Below, one piece after another: positions 1 through 11,702 of a stretch of DNA of 64,000 bases. The stretch covers positions 16,872,285 through 16,936,284 of the forward strand of contig NC_081413.1 in the NCBI RefSeq assembly GCF_030272615.1. The letters are read 5' to 3'. The position numbers and the translations under genes were made by a program. Source of the stretch: Cryptomeria japonica. Its lineage: Eukaryota > Streptophyta > Pinopsida > Cupressales > Cupressaceae. The notes beneath the pieces were generated by a model, which was given only the letters and a program-made list of their open reading frames with translations, was not told the origin of the DNA and did no database searches. Within the stretch, counting starts at the first letter, position 1. Every line of letters starts with the position of its first letter.

Positions 1-1802
1 ATCAGTGTAGGCATTTTATCTGATTGGTCCACAAGGTTATACTGCTTTGGGATAGATGTGGTGACTTGTGGAGCTGCTTTTATGGTAATCTTGTTGCGAC
101 GTGTAACAACATTGCAAGTGGAGCTGGGATTTTTGATAGTAATAGTTGCAATTTGTTTACTGGTATCGTATAGGTGATTCACATTGTAATTATATGCTGC
201 TTGCATATAATTGGTAGTATCTATGTTTCTCCCTGAAGTGGAAGGACCCCTTTGATCATGTGATGGAAGTGGATTTTTGAACATGAGATGATCATTGTTT
301 GTTGTCTTTTGGTCATGTCCTTTGATTTCGATTTCACCTTGGTCAATAAGATCCTAAATAAGATCTTTCAATCTGTGACAATTGCTTGTCTTATGTCATT
401 TCCCTTGATGGAAATTGCAATGTTCAGTATCCCTCCACCATGAAGGTTTGACTTGAGGTTCATAATTTTACGTTTTGGGTAAGGTTACCAGATTTTGAGA
501 AACTAACTGTCGTAACACTGTTTCGATGGGTTCCCCTAAGGGAGTGTATGTTCACTTTGGTTTTTGTTGACACTGTCTGGGTTCATCTTGAGATGTGATG
601 CGGCCTTGATTTGGAGGAGCAACTATGTTAGTCTTAGGTGGGGGATTCTATCATGTAAATCGAACTACAAGTTGCGCACTTTCGATAGTTCTTGCATCCA
701 CAACTTCGTCGTTGACGACATTTTTGTTTTTTTTCCAGAATTTTGGTTTGCCACTATTGAAGCGTGGATGAGGGCCATCTTTTGGTTCATTGTAGATTTT
801 GATAAGTCCTTTCTTGATGAGAGCCCACTCACATTTTAAGCCTTTGGTGATCATGTCATTGAAAGAGTCTGTGTCTTTCACGTCCAAGTGAAATTCCATT
901 TCTTCATTTAAGTTGGAAATAAATATTTCCACTAGTTCTTGTTCAGGTAACTGAAGAGAAAGTCTGCTAGATATTTGACGTCATCGTTGCAAAAAGACTG
1001 AGAATAGTTCACCTGGCTTTTGTTTAGTGTTACATAGATTAGCCATGGTGATATCACGTTCAATGTTGTGTGAGTAATGTGCTAGGAACTTCTGGATGAG
1101 TTCTTCAAATGTCCTAATGCCACCTGGTAATCGGGAAAACCATGATGTGGTTGTTCCTCCCAAGCTTTGGGGAAAAAGGTGCATGAGGTATGTATCCTCG
1201 TATGCCACTTCGAGGCAAGTTGAATGGAATTCTCTGACATGATCATGAGGATCTCCTTTTCCTCTATATTTTTTGAACTTGGGTGTCTCGAACCCTCGTG
1301 GAAAAGGTGGCATATGAAGATTTCTATCAAAGGGATAGGGACAAATGTCATTAAGTGAAAACTGATTAGTTTTCACACCACTATGAAGTTGTTGGGCGAG
1401 ATTCTCAACTTGTTGCCGCAATATTTCTATTTCATTTGGAGGAGGAGGAGGGGGGTTACCTTGATGAATGTTATATCTGATGGGATCTCTACCTCTTTCT
1501 TCCTCATTGCAACTTTGTCATTCTGATGCTTGTCTTAGTTGTGCAAGATCAAAGTCAGAGGGGAGTTTGGCTCCTTCTTGAGAAAGTTTTAAAAAGTGAG
1601 CATCTGCATTGCTCCTGAGTATTTCGTCAAAAAGTCTTTTAAAGAGAGGGTTATATTGTGCCCTTTCTGTTGTCGCAGGAGTAGGAGTACTTGGGTTTTC
1701 ATCATTTACATTTCCTCCAAGGGCTTCTTGGAACTTATTGATATTTTCCTCCTCTTCATCTTCAATTTCTATTTGTCTAGATCATGATCTAGTATGAGCC
1801 AT
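1..1802 (-). pseudogene. gag: Element A gag and start of protease region (broken)
   Basis: The start codon is at 1802-1800, giving MAHTRS, as in D at 45847. One frame continues to about 650 and beyond through retrotransposon gag domain residues such as GGIRTFEELIQKFLAHYSHN, then the knuckle region near 400 and the pre-protease linker at the left edge. In-frame stops include TGA six codons in, TGA at 983-981 where D has TGG (Trp), and TGA-TAG near 650. The gag product would form the capsid-like particle. It is broken but its frame is largely kept, and identity to D gag is very high over the central domain. Protease catalytic residues would lie outside the window. Confidence 0.85.
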
Positions 1803-2236
1803 TTTGTTTACAAGTTTTTGTTGAAGTTGGGTGAGAATGATGATGAGTTGTTGATGAAACGAGAGATTTATGGTTGGTGTGGTGTGTTGCATATGGATCC
1901 CTAGCACTTAAAGGTAGATGCTACCCAAGTTCTTTCTTGAATTGCTTGTTTGTGTTTGATAAGGTTTGATGTGATAAGGTTTAGAGAAATCTGAGATGTG
2001 TTACAAACTTAACTACCTAGTAATGAGAAGATGTACTCATAGACTAGTTTTAACTTGCGTAGATATGTCTCTTAGGATAAGATTATCCTAGATGTAGAGA
2101 CACTCTAAAAAGTGTTTTGTTGTGTTTGATTCAAGCAATGTCAAAATAGAACTTTAGGACAAAAACCTCTTAATGTTTTGAGAGTTGAAATGAATGAGAT
2201 GATGTGTGAATGAGGTAATGGATGAAATGTTTAACT

Positions 2237-2786
2237 TCAATAGAAACTTTGTGTTACAAAAGGGACAAACTCATCCTCTTCTTGTTCAGGGGTTTGTGGT
2301 TCTTCTCGAGCTATGTTGTAGGTGATACGAATGTCTGGAAAGAAGTTAGGGTTGATTTTTCCTCCTTTGTTTTTGTGATAACTCAAAGCTCGATATTGCA
2401 TAAAATCTTGATGTTTTAATGACTCTGGATCAAATTCGTTTGATTTCCCTTGAAGGTAGAGACACATGTGACGTAAGAAGGCTCTATGAGAGACAAAGAT
2501 TTGTCTATTAAGATAGAAGAATTTCCTCCTTTTGATAAGAGCCTTTGAGCTCAATGGTCTTCTTTTTCAGGTTGACATGTTGATGAAGATTCTTCTTTCT
2601 CAAGATGTGAAGAATGGTCATATAATTTGATACTCTTTTTTGTTTGATTTTGATCTTTTGTTGTTGTTTGAAAATGTTTATGTGTTGGATGAATACTTGT
2701 TTTTGGAACTGATTTTTGATTTTTTTCTTTGACAAGAAAACAAAGCAAGCACACAAACACAAGAATGTTGCCTCAAAAAGGCACAA
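2237..2786 (-). pseudogene. Element A leader ORF (ORF1-like), frame-broken
   Basis: This is an extra reading frame between the primer site and gag. The region 2554-2237 encodes about 105 residues nearly matching the C-terminal half of D's 217-residue leader ORF (shared block MCLYLQGKSNEFDPES and the end FVPFVTQSFY). Upstream, 2786-2508 carries the matching N-terminal part in another frame, so one or more indels have broken the gene. The protein is basic in the middle and acidic at the end. I recognise no enzymatic domain. Position recalls the extra ORF described upstream of gag in Ogre/Tat elements; function unknown. Confidence 0.65.
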
Positions 2787-4193
2787 ATAAGTATGGGTCT
2801 AGATCAACCCAATCCTTGGACTTTTTATGACCCTTTTGTTTAGATGTATTTTAAGGTGTTTTTCCAAAGCCTGAAGTCGGCTTAGTTTGCATTGGTCTTG
2901 ACTCAAAATGAAAACACTTCAAACACTCTTTATCCCTAAGGTCAAATGGCCAGTTGCGATAATTTCAGCCCACATCTTGATATTTCTTCGACTTTGGTAC
3001 TACATACCTTATGAATCCCATCGTGGCAGGTAAGGATGTGATATACTAAGTCTTGCACGAGCATAACAAATAGATGATCCCTATGATGGGGGAGTCACCA
3101 CTTTCATCAAGCCACAAGTGACTTTTCAAAAAGCTATGTTTCTACTCAAGGAAATATGTATGGTGAGTATCTTGGGAGCAAAACCATCTATGCTCTTGCA
3201 CTTAATTTATCACAAATATCCTCAATCAATAGAACGGGTGGGATTCTACTTAAAGGTGTTTAGTAATTTTTTATGTCTTTGGACATAAGTTCATTCTGCA
3301 ATGACTCACTTAAGAGCCTTGTAACTTGTGGTGGGGCCCATTTGTCCTTTCGGCAAGTTACACTATAGGAACAACTATACCCAAGGCTATAGCTTTCACT
3401 CTCACCTGATTTCTATAGCGGCTCGAAGGATTTACCATGTGAGGTTGTTCCCAAGAGTGATGTGTCTCTTAGCAGGCCTCTCTTAAAAAGAAAAAAAATT
3501 GAGTGTTACTAACACTTTTCTCTTGCACCTAGGACCACGAAAGCCAAGGGAGAGGATAGTGTGTGTTAGAAGTAGGACCACTCGACCAACTCTTTTGCAC
3601 AAGTGTGCCAAACATGAAATTCACTTTTTTTCTTTTTAACTTGTCATCGCAATGTGTTTTAACTATTTAGAGATGTTGCTCCAACAATCATGGTGTTATT
3701 TTCAACTTTAAAAGCAATGTGTTTGAGTAAACTAGAATTTTGAAATCCTGGTCAACTGAAATGAGAGCACGCATGCATGAAGTAAATTGTTCTTTGCAAA
3801 GTAAGACAAGTTGATTGTTCTTTTTACTTGCACCAAAATTCGAAGTGTTGATTGTGAGTTTTGCTTAAGTTTGATGCAATAAAAGGAAATTTGTTTTTAT
3901 TTTCTTTTAAGCACCAAAAAGAGAGTGTATCCTAACTTGAAAGAAATGAATTTGTTCAATTTTAGAGCACCAAAACAAATTTTATCCTAACTTGCAAGAA
4001 ATGAAAAAAAAAAATTGTTCAATTTTAAAGCACCAAAATGCAAAATTTTCACTTTTAAACAAGTAAAAGAAGTTAGTTTAGACCTGCACAAGAAACAAGT
4101 AGTTAGTAAAATCCAAAAATAGGGAGGGCTTCCACAAGCCTAAGAAAATTAATTTTTCGGTTACAAGGTCTTTTTTTACAACATTCTATTACA

Positions 4194-4465
4194 ATAGTGC
4201 TATTCTGTGTGCAAACAGAAACGCTATCTAACACAAATGCGCTAGTACGAAGACAAGAGTGCTAAAAGAAAAACTCTGACAACAAACAAAACAAAAGTGC
4301 CAAAACCAACACAAATGCACTATTTAAGCCACAAAAGCGCTAAATAATGTCAATAGCACCAAATTTGATACAATAATGCTATTGTAAGTACAATAGCGCT
4401 AGAATGTCAAATTACAATAGCACTACAACGTGATCAAAAGCGCTAAAGTGCGACCTGTGTGTCAA
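4194..4465 (-). repeat. Short-motif array in the leader of element A
   Basis: About a dozen degenerate copies of a motif that reads TAGCGCTATTGT or TAGCGCTTTTGT in the element's sense direction, spaced about 15-30 bases apart. It begins about 50 bases inside the primer-binding site. The same array occurs at the same place and in the same sense in D (43128-43350). Confidence 0.8.
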
Positions 4466-4512
4466 GATCAACATGCAAACAAGTTTTAAAAAATTGTTTT
4501 TGGGTGTTTAGA

Positions 4513-4530
4513 TTCAGGTCGGGTTCACCA
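4513..4530 (-). other. Primer-binding site of element A
   Basis: On the minus strand it reads TGGTGAACCCGACCTGAA, two bases inside the LTR end. The same site, with one difference, is found in C and D. The 3' CCA-complementary TGG and the position support it as the tRNA primer site. I cannot assign the tRNA with certainty. Confidence 0.8.
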
Positions 4531-4532
4531 AA

Positions 4533-5040
4533 TGATGCTCTACAAAATGGGCAAGTGTTAGATTAAAACCTGTGGTGGAATAACACACAAAAATACAAGA
4601 AACTGTTAGTGTTAATCAACCAAAAACTAATCTAAGCAGACATATCAAAAGAGATACTAAAAACATGACAAGATATTTGACTATGGAAGCAAATACAACA
4701 AGGTATCTCCAAATGCCTTCTACCATGCTCTTAGCTCCTTCTCCTTTGTTCCTCTCCTCTCCAAGTTCCAAACTAGTGTAGCTCTTAGCAGTTTTTTGCA
4801 CTATGGATGCTTATGGAGGTTCAAGATTGAAATGTTTACTCTAAAATGCTAAGCAAATGTGAATAAAAGCTAATATTAGATGCTATGATGCTAAAATGAT
4901 TTATTTTAGGCCAAAATAACAAGATATTAGTGATAAGAGTAGTTGTTGAAACATCGACTTTTTTTATTTTATGGGTAATTAGACCCAAAGTATAAAATAT
5001 ACATTTAGTAGCCACTTCTAATTGGAAAAGTTGTGGCCCA
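4533..5040 (-). repeat. Element A 5' LTR, interrupted part
   Basis: The inner ~330 bases match the U5-side end of the D LTR (same GATGCTCT end and the region around 4616-4801). Beyond about 4870 the sequence diverges from the D LTR, so A is a different subfamily or recombinant. Copia B inserts at 5041. I could not place the outer end with confidence beyond B. Confidence 0.7.
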
Positions 5041-6687
5041 TGTTGGATTGTTGGCATTGACAAAACCAGTCAATCTAGTACACTGGTTTATGTACTAAGT
5101 TTTGTCATTGATGTTCAACACTTACCAGTGAAGACACCAACCGGTGTAGTAGTATAAGGTAAAGTGACATTGCTTTTTAGTAAGCATTAGTGAATGGAAA
5201 CAACATTGGTATCGAATGATCAAAGACTGCTTCAGCTCAAGGTAAAATAAATTAAGCCAACCGATCTATCATTCAGGAAGACCGGTCACTTTGTTGATGG
5301 TAAAGATATAAAAGGTGACTCATGCATGAAAACTTGTTTTCTTCAACCAACCGGTAACTCACTGGCAAACAGGGGAGAGATATGATGCTAACACAACAAA
5401 TCGACAACCAAAGAATGAATCGGTAAAGTAAGAAGTGCAGTCATGTACTAGTACATCGGTATGACAGAAGGAGGACAGGTGATCACCATAAATCTCAGAG
5501 CAATGATCAGCCATGTGGTTGCAGTGGCAAAGAATGAGTTGGTAAGCTTGTGCCTACGCCAAATCATTTGTTGGTAAAGTTAACTTTCAATTATCTTGTG
5601 GTCAAGCATGATTACATGTGGATTCTCTAGTTCGCATTTATTTGACTAAACATGACTAAGAGGTTTCTATTCTTGGGAGATGTGGTGGCAGAACTAGTTG
5701 AACACTTGGCCAAATTGTTGAAAAGCACATAAAGAAAAAGCGAGAGAATTAGAATTTGCAACCTTCTGAAATCCTTGATCGATCTAATTGAGGATATGCC
5801 TGTAGGTGTCGGCAGAAAGTGTATAAAGAGTTCTGGAGCTCTTTCTAAAAAACTTTTATCGTAAAATTTGAAACAAGTGAAATCTTGTTGAAGGTGATCC
5901 AAGGTGAAGAAAAGTGAGAACAAGTGCTAAGTGGTGTTAGCATAGTTGAGTGTGTATGTGAAGTAGATCGGCTAAGTGCTGAGTCGACTGATAGAGAACC
6001 GGCTAAGAGTAGAGCCGAAGAACAACGAACAGGAAGAGGGTAGAGTCGAAGAATAGAAGATTGGCAGAGTGTAGTGCAGAGGGACAAGTGACCGACAAAG
6101 TGAATAGCCAAAGGAACCAATGTTGTGCAGAGAAGTCACAACTGATGTGCATTGATCGACATTCATATTGAGATCTGATCAAGCTATCAGGGGCAAATTT
6201 AGCAGATCATCCAACAGTTGCTTTCTAACAACTGCAACTTAAATCCCTTAACTAGGTGGACTTTAATAGGTCCCATTGTATAAATCCCTTAATCAAGTAA
6301 CATCTTAACTGATGGTTTAAGTCCTCTAACCAGGCTACCTTTAACCGAGTAAAGGCACTAACCGACCTTGATCAAAATCCCTTAACAAGGTGGCACTTAA
6401 TAGTGTTTTTGTAATCTCCTAACGGGGATGGTTCTTAACCAAGCTTACTCTGAAAGAGTACAAATTTTGTGAGTTCCTACTCACACCATGGTTTTCTTCC
6501 TATTGGGTTTCCACGAGATAATGTCTTGGTGTCACTGTCAACTTTTCATGCTTGCATACTTTACTTCAGCATTTAAGTATATTGTTGGAATTTAGATAAA
6601 TGAGAATTTAAAGATAAAAGTTAAATTGTGTGAATTTGATAAAGTGTTGATTCACCCCTCCCCTCTCAACACTGGTTGGGACTAACA
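5041..6687 (+). repeat. Element B 5' LTR
   Basis: 1647 bases, TG...CA ends. It matches 28925-30569 along its whole length with scattered substitutions. The start repeats itself (TGTTGGATTGTTGG). It is followed two bases later by the primer-binding site. Confidence 0.93.
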
Positions 6688-6689
6688 AT

Positions 6690-6701
6690 TGGTATCAGAG
6701 C
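6690..6701 (+). other. Element B primer-binding site (initiator Met tRNA)
   Basis: TGGTATCAGAGC is the standard plant copia primer site, complementary to the 3' end of initiator methionyl tRNA. It lies two bases after the LTR. Confidence 0.95.
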
Positions 6702-6752
6702 ACAGGTCCCTAGAATCAGAAGAAGATTAACTGGCTTAGGGAGAGATCCAAG

Positions 6753-8014
6753 ATGATGCGTAAGGAGGGCCCTAAGTTCTCTAAGGAGAACTACATCTTG
6801 TGGTGTGGAAGAATGAAACTTTATCTAAGATCCTTAGGTGAACACTACTCGAACCATATGATCACAGAATACAATGAACCTTCAGGGACTCTTACTCTTG
6901 TCCAGATAAAGGAAAGGCAAGATAATACTGCAGCTATGGATCTGATTGTTAGTACTCTTTCATATAACGAATTTGCTGAGGTGAAAGATTTGAAAATAGC
7001 TTTCCAGATTTGGAATAAGCTGAAGATAGTCTATGGAGGAGATCCTCATGTTCAAAAGGCCAAAGTTGATAGCCTGAGAGGAAAGTATGATGAGATGAGA
7101 ATGTAGTAAAGTGAAAGCATAGAGAAGTACAACAAGAGGATAAAGGATGTAGTAAATTCTATCAAGAATGCAGGAGGAAAACTCGAGGAGGAGGATGTGG
7201 TTAGCAAAATCTTGAGAACTCTGCTACCACAATATGCCATAAGGGTCTCTGTTGTCTACAAACTCAGATCTTTGGGAGCAGTCAATGTAACTCTTGACTC
7301 ATTGATTGGTAAGTTGACCACATTTGAATTGAGTAATTGTGATAACAATGTACCAAAGATTAATGATGCCTTCAAAGCATCCATGGTGCATACACCCACA
7401 AGGAGAAGGAAAGAAACCGGTAGTAGCTCTACTACCAGAACTGGTCATTCTCATGAGAAGGACAATCTTCTCTCTAAGGAACAGGAACAAGCAGAGATTG
7501 AAGCTCTATTGGCAAGAAGATTGCCAAGAGGTAAAGGTAAATACAAAGGTAAGTTACCCTTAAAGTGCTTCTCCTATAATAAGATAGGTCATATTGCTTC
7601 AAGATGCCTTGACAATGACTGAGATAGAAAGGACAATTTTAGAAATTACAGGGACAAGAGCAAGAAAGAATGTTATCTTTCAAAAGAAGGAGTTACTGAT
7701 GAAGAATCAGAGAGATCTAATGAAGAATCAGAGAGATATGATGATGATGGCATTGCCTTTGTTGTAGTCAAAGAGGACAACATAGAGGAAGGAGATATGG
7801 AATTGATTTCCAGTACTAACTGGTGTGGAGAATGGGTGATTGATAGTGGCTGCACTCATCACATGACCGGTGACAGAAGCAAATTCCTCAGCATGGAGGA
7901 TTGCAATGGAGGAACAGTGAGGTTCGGAAATGATGCCCCATGTGCAGTAAGAGGTAAGGGGTCTATAGATTTGAATGATAAGACAAATTGTGATGATGCG
8001 TTTTGGGTAGAAGG
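6753..8014 (+). pseudogene. gag-pro: Element B gag and protease N-terminal part (broken)
   Basis: One frame runs from ATG at 6753 through copia gag (ENYILWCGRMKLYL near the start; VHTPTRR linker) and a knuckle at about 7563-7606, to the protease motif WVIDSGCTHHMTG at about 7832-7870, whose DSG is the aspartic active site. In-frame stops are at 7104 and 7107 (TAG, TAA) and 7620 (TGA). The knuckle reads CFSYNKIGHIASRC, with Tyr where the second Cys is expected. The frame is cut at 8014 by element C and resumes at 25745. Gag packages the RNA; protease cleaves the polyprotein. Confidence 0.88.
8010..8014 (+). other. Target-site duplication of element C, left copy
   Basis: GAAGG here matches GAAGG at 25745-25749 exactly. 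Dropping the element and one copy restores the B reading frame through VEGL. Confidence 0.92.
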
Positions 8015-9627
8015 TGTAGACACCTAAAAATGGTCAACGCTTGCGGAATCATACTTTTAACACTTGCGCATTGCCTCATTTTAGGTTTTTACATCGCATT
8101 AACTTTTCTCCTATGATTCGCACTTGGTCTTTATCATTTGCGAGCATCGAGTCATTCTTCTACATTCTTCAATCATCTCATTCTCAAATTTGGTCTTGTC
8201 GACAACACTATCCAGTCATGATTTTGATCAATTTTATCCTATCACATCAATGTGTGTATTCATTTGTCATCATTTTGGACATCGTCAATCCTACTTAGGG
8301 TTTTGTCCTCTTATCAATCTTATCATCAATCATATCATTTTGGACATCGTCAATCCTAATTAGGGGTTTGTCCTCTTTTCAATCTTATCATCTAGCGATC
8401 GGTTTATCAATCTTGTCATTTTGCGATCGATTTGTCATCGATCGTTGTCATTTTCAATCTTGTCATTTTGCGATCGATTTGTCATCGATCGTGGTCATTT
8501 TCAATCTTGTCGTCTTGCAATCTATTTTGTCATCGATCCTTGTCCTCTTGTCGATCTTGTCATTTTGCGATCATTTCGCTATCGATTGTTGTTTGTCTCA
8601 ATTATGTCAATTTGGATCAATTTGTCATTGTTCCTCATCAATTGGCACATTTATCAAGCAAATCATTTATCACATTGGTCATTTATCAATTCAGAATCAA
8701 ATGGAATTAATTATTTTCAATCAAGACCTAATTGTCATTCTCGCATTGCTAATTCATCTTCTAGGGTTCCGTGATTTAATCATTTAACCCTGTTTGTCAT
8801 TTCTCTCTCTAGGATTAATAAATTATTTATTTATCCGAAGTCTTCTCATCGCAATTAAATGTTTATTTAATTGGCTAATTATGCCTCTTTGTGAATTAAT
8901 TAATAAATGAAAGATTATTAATTAATTTACCTAATTTCTAATTCCTAATTTTCATCAATTTCAATTCTAATTTCTTAATTCCTAATTTCAATTTCCTCCT
9001 ATTTCTCTCCTAAATTCGTGGGAATGACATAGAAATTTGTCATAATTTGTCATAATTGACAATCAATCAATTCTTGACATAGAAATTTGTCATAAATTGT
9101 CATAAATTATCAATCAATCAAATTTTGCATAGAAAGTGCATAATTTGTCATAAATTTGTCATAATTGACATAATTGATTTGCAATTTCCATTTGAATTGA
9201 ATCATGCTAATTTATCCATCTCTCCAATTTCTCTATAAATTAGATGCATTTCTTCAATCAAGACCCCCAATTGATTGCATATTTTGGCCTCCCCTAATCA
9301 GATTATCGAATTTCTAATCACTTTGTCAAATCACACTTCGAGTATTCTTGAGCAATATCTCATTTACTTGCTTTCATATCATGATCATGCACTAGTAGGT
9401 GAGATTCACAACAAAACTATTTGGAGAAGAAAGAAGAACAACGGAGCCGCATGGAAGAAGCAGTCAAGTCTGCATTTGGTTTGCATAGTCTTTCGTTTTT
9501 GAATGTTTTCATTTTCATGTCTCTATTGAGTGTTGTTATGGATAGATCATTGCAATGAGCTTTCGTGATTTGAGCTAATGATTAATGTTTATATCGCTTG
9601 TGATGATTTCCTATTTCCTAACTTACA
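8015..9627 (+). repeat. Element C 5' LTR
   Basis: 1613 bases, TGTAGACACC...CTTACA. It closely matches 24131-25744. Inside are two local repeat blocks: copies of a CAATCTTGTCATTTTGCGATCG unit at about 8405-8560, and copies of a CATAGAAATTTGTCATAA unit at about 9030-9180. Apparent reading frames here are repeat-driven and not genes. Confidence 0.95.
8405..8560 (+). repeat. Tandem repeat block within the element C LTR
   Basis: Three to four degenerate copies of a ~47-base unit with CGATCG palindromes and TTGTCATTTT spacers. It is repeated in the other LTR at about 24521-24680, where CGATCG is changed to CGATTG in places. Confidence 0.75.
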
Positions 9628-9632
9628 TTAAT

Positions 9633-9650
9633 TGGTGAACCCGACATGAA
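9633..9650 (+). other. Element C primer-binding site
   Basis: TGGTGAACCCGACATGAA, five bases after the LTR. It is identical to the site in D (43047-43064), although the LTRs of C and D are unrelated in sequence. Confidence 0.85.
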
Positions 9651-9750
9651 CACTAACCATCTAACCCCTTAACTGTGTTTTTGAGTGCTTTCAAGTTGAT
9701 TTGCAAGCCAAAAACCCAAAAACAGGGTCGTGCAGGGTTTTCTGGGGACT

Positions 9751-9866
9751 TCTGCGCTTGTGTGAAGCAACTTGTGCCTGTGTTGAAGACATTTTGTGCT
9801 TGTGTCAGACATTCTGCGCTTGTGTCAGACATTTTGTGCCTGTGTCCTGAGTTCTGCGCTTGTGTA
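9751..9866 (+). repeat. Short-motif array in the leader of element C
   Basis: Six copies of YTGYGCYTGTGT (for example CTGCGCTTGTGT), spaced about 18-20 bases apart, starting about 100 bases after the primer site. The core resembles the GCGCTATTGT motif of A and D. A related array lies near the other end of the element at 23488-23602. Confidence 0.85.
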
Positions 9867-11702
9867 AAGTCCAGAACAGAGGTAAAAATGCAGTGTTTTA
9901 CTTGAAAATTGTCTTGTTTTTGCATTCTGTTTTCTGTGTTTTGGGTTTTGGTACTAATTATTTGTGCAGAATCTTGGCATATGCATGGCAAAGACAAAAA
10001 ATCAAACTACTAACATGTTTTATGCAGAATCGATAGTCAAAGAATAAACACCTCAAACTTCTAACTTGGGTTTTGCAAGTTGCCTTGGAGAAATAACTAA
10101 ACTTGGTGTTTGTCATTAATGTTTTTGGCACCTAGTGATTTCTAAATAGGTGGGAATGAACATTTTTTTGCTTTGATTGTTGAGTGTGACATTGGAGTAG
10201 GAGAGTATGCTCTCATCCTTCTTAGGGTGATCAGAAATCCAGATCTTCGATACCATGCTCGTGTCTTTGATTGTGTGTCACCTTTAGAGGGCTTGCCTTC
10301 CCGACCACTTTGCTTTTGCAAGCAAGTGATAATCATGAGAAGGGAATGACCCAAAGTGAGTATGGCTAGAATACCTTGGCATTCTAACTCACTATAAACA
10401 AATACCTGATGGGCAAAAGCTTTGAAGGAAGGGTTACGTGGGAATTGCAGTTACTTGGGAAGTGATGACCCTTGAACTCTTTCTCATATCAACATCTAAG
10501 TAGGGCCTCTTGGTCTAAATCATGCTTGCGTGACTACATTTGTTTGGTATCTTGATGGGCTTAATGTCTCAATCACGCTTGCGTGACATCAAGGAGTAGC
10601 ACTTAACAGAAATCCTTACTAAACACCTTGTTTTTAGAGACCAAAAACCCTTCTAGTTGCTTGAGAAGGACAAGTTCGAATACTTGGAAGAGATACTAAG
10701 TTTGCCATGGGAGATTTCCATGGGGACTGATGCTTGGCTGCCCTAAGAAGTGAGTGTCGTGGAGGGGAGCCCGTGGGGTCAAGCATCTATGTATTCTCCT
10801 TGAATCCCATAATGAGTCTACCTCTCAAGTACCTAATGTCCTTGCCTACCATAAGAAATGTATGAATGAGCATGATTGTTTTGAGTCTAAGTGGAAATAT
10901 CTTGTCTTCTTTGATTGTCAAAAGTTGAAATTGTATCTCATTTCAAAAAAAAGACAAACTGATTCAAAACAAGGTTAAACACAAGAACATTTCATCCAAC
11001 AAAATTCAAAAACACCTTCAAACATGGTTGTCAAACATTGTTCAAAATTTTGTCTCAACATGCATGTCACTTACATTTAAGTTCATCCTAGGTTGCATTT
11101 TGCAAAGTTCATTGTCAAGTACCAAGGTTAGGTTTCACCTAAGTCATACTCCTTTGCATATCAATAAGGGTCATTCATTTGCATATGTCCTCTTGCATTA
11201 GAGTAATATCATTGTCATATATTGACATTTGCATTAGTATACCCTAAGTCTCTTCATTAAGCTTAAGTCATTATCATATCATAGCAATTGTTTCTTTGCA
11301 TATAGTGTCAAAACTAGGTCTTGTCATACTTGAGTAATCCAAATCTTTGATAAACCCTAAGTCATTGTTAGGAAGTCTTGACCTTATCAAACTTTTGTCT
11401 TTTTATCATTAATGCCATTTGGTCAAACCTAGCTTAGTATCCAAGCATATAGGGGAGACATTGTCATATTGTCCTTTTGTCACTTGGTCCTTTTGTCCTT
11501 TGAGGTCTAGACATCATTTCAATTTCCTAAGGGTCTCTCTTTTAGATTTGCATTCAAAAGTTTGTCAAAATCTTCAAAAACAACAAAAACATAGGTTGCA
11601 CTCTTGCCATAGATTGCATTTTCATCTATTTAGTTGTCATTTAGTGGCATATCATATATTATCCTTCAAAAATTCCAAAAATATTGCATTTGCATAAGTG
11701 AC
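9867..11702 (+). other. Element C leader, no gene seen
   Basis: About 1.8 kb between the motif array and gag. Only short unconserved reading frames occur. It lacks the extra ORF found at this place in A and D. Low-complexity TTGTCA and CTTGCGTGA repeats are scattered through it. Confidence 0.6.

Larger units (their letters stand above)
1..5040 (-). mobile_element. Element A: partial Tat-type Ty3/gypsy retrotransposon
   Basis: Read on the minus strand this segment holds, in order, part of a 5' LTR (4533-5040), a primer-binding site, a short-motif array, a long leader with an extra ORF, gag, and the start of the protease region, which runs off the left edge. The layout and protein sequence follow element D closely in opposite orientation, so it is a related copy of the same family. 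The LTR is cut at 5040 by copia B. Leader sequence at about 2787-4190 has no coding content I can support but resembles D 43350-44762 in reverse. Several point stops show it is inactive. Its other end lies outside the window. Confidence 0.88.

Noticed and set aside
8041-8787. Overlapping open frames in the C LTRs (also 24157-24904 and 9275-9502)
   Set aside because: They arise from LTR repeats, occur in both LTRs and match no protein type.
9633-9650. tRNA gene fragments at primer sites
   Set aside because: Only the 3' complementary stretch is present; no cloverleaf is visible.
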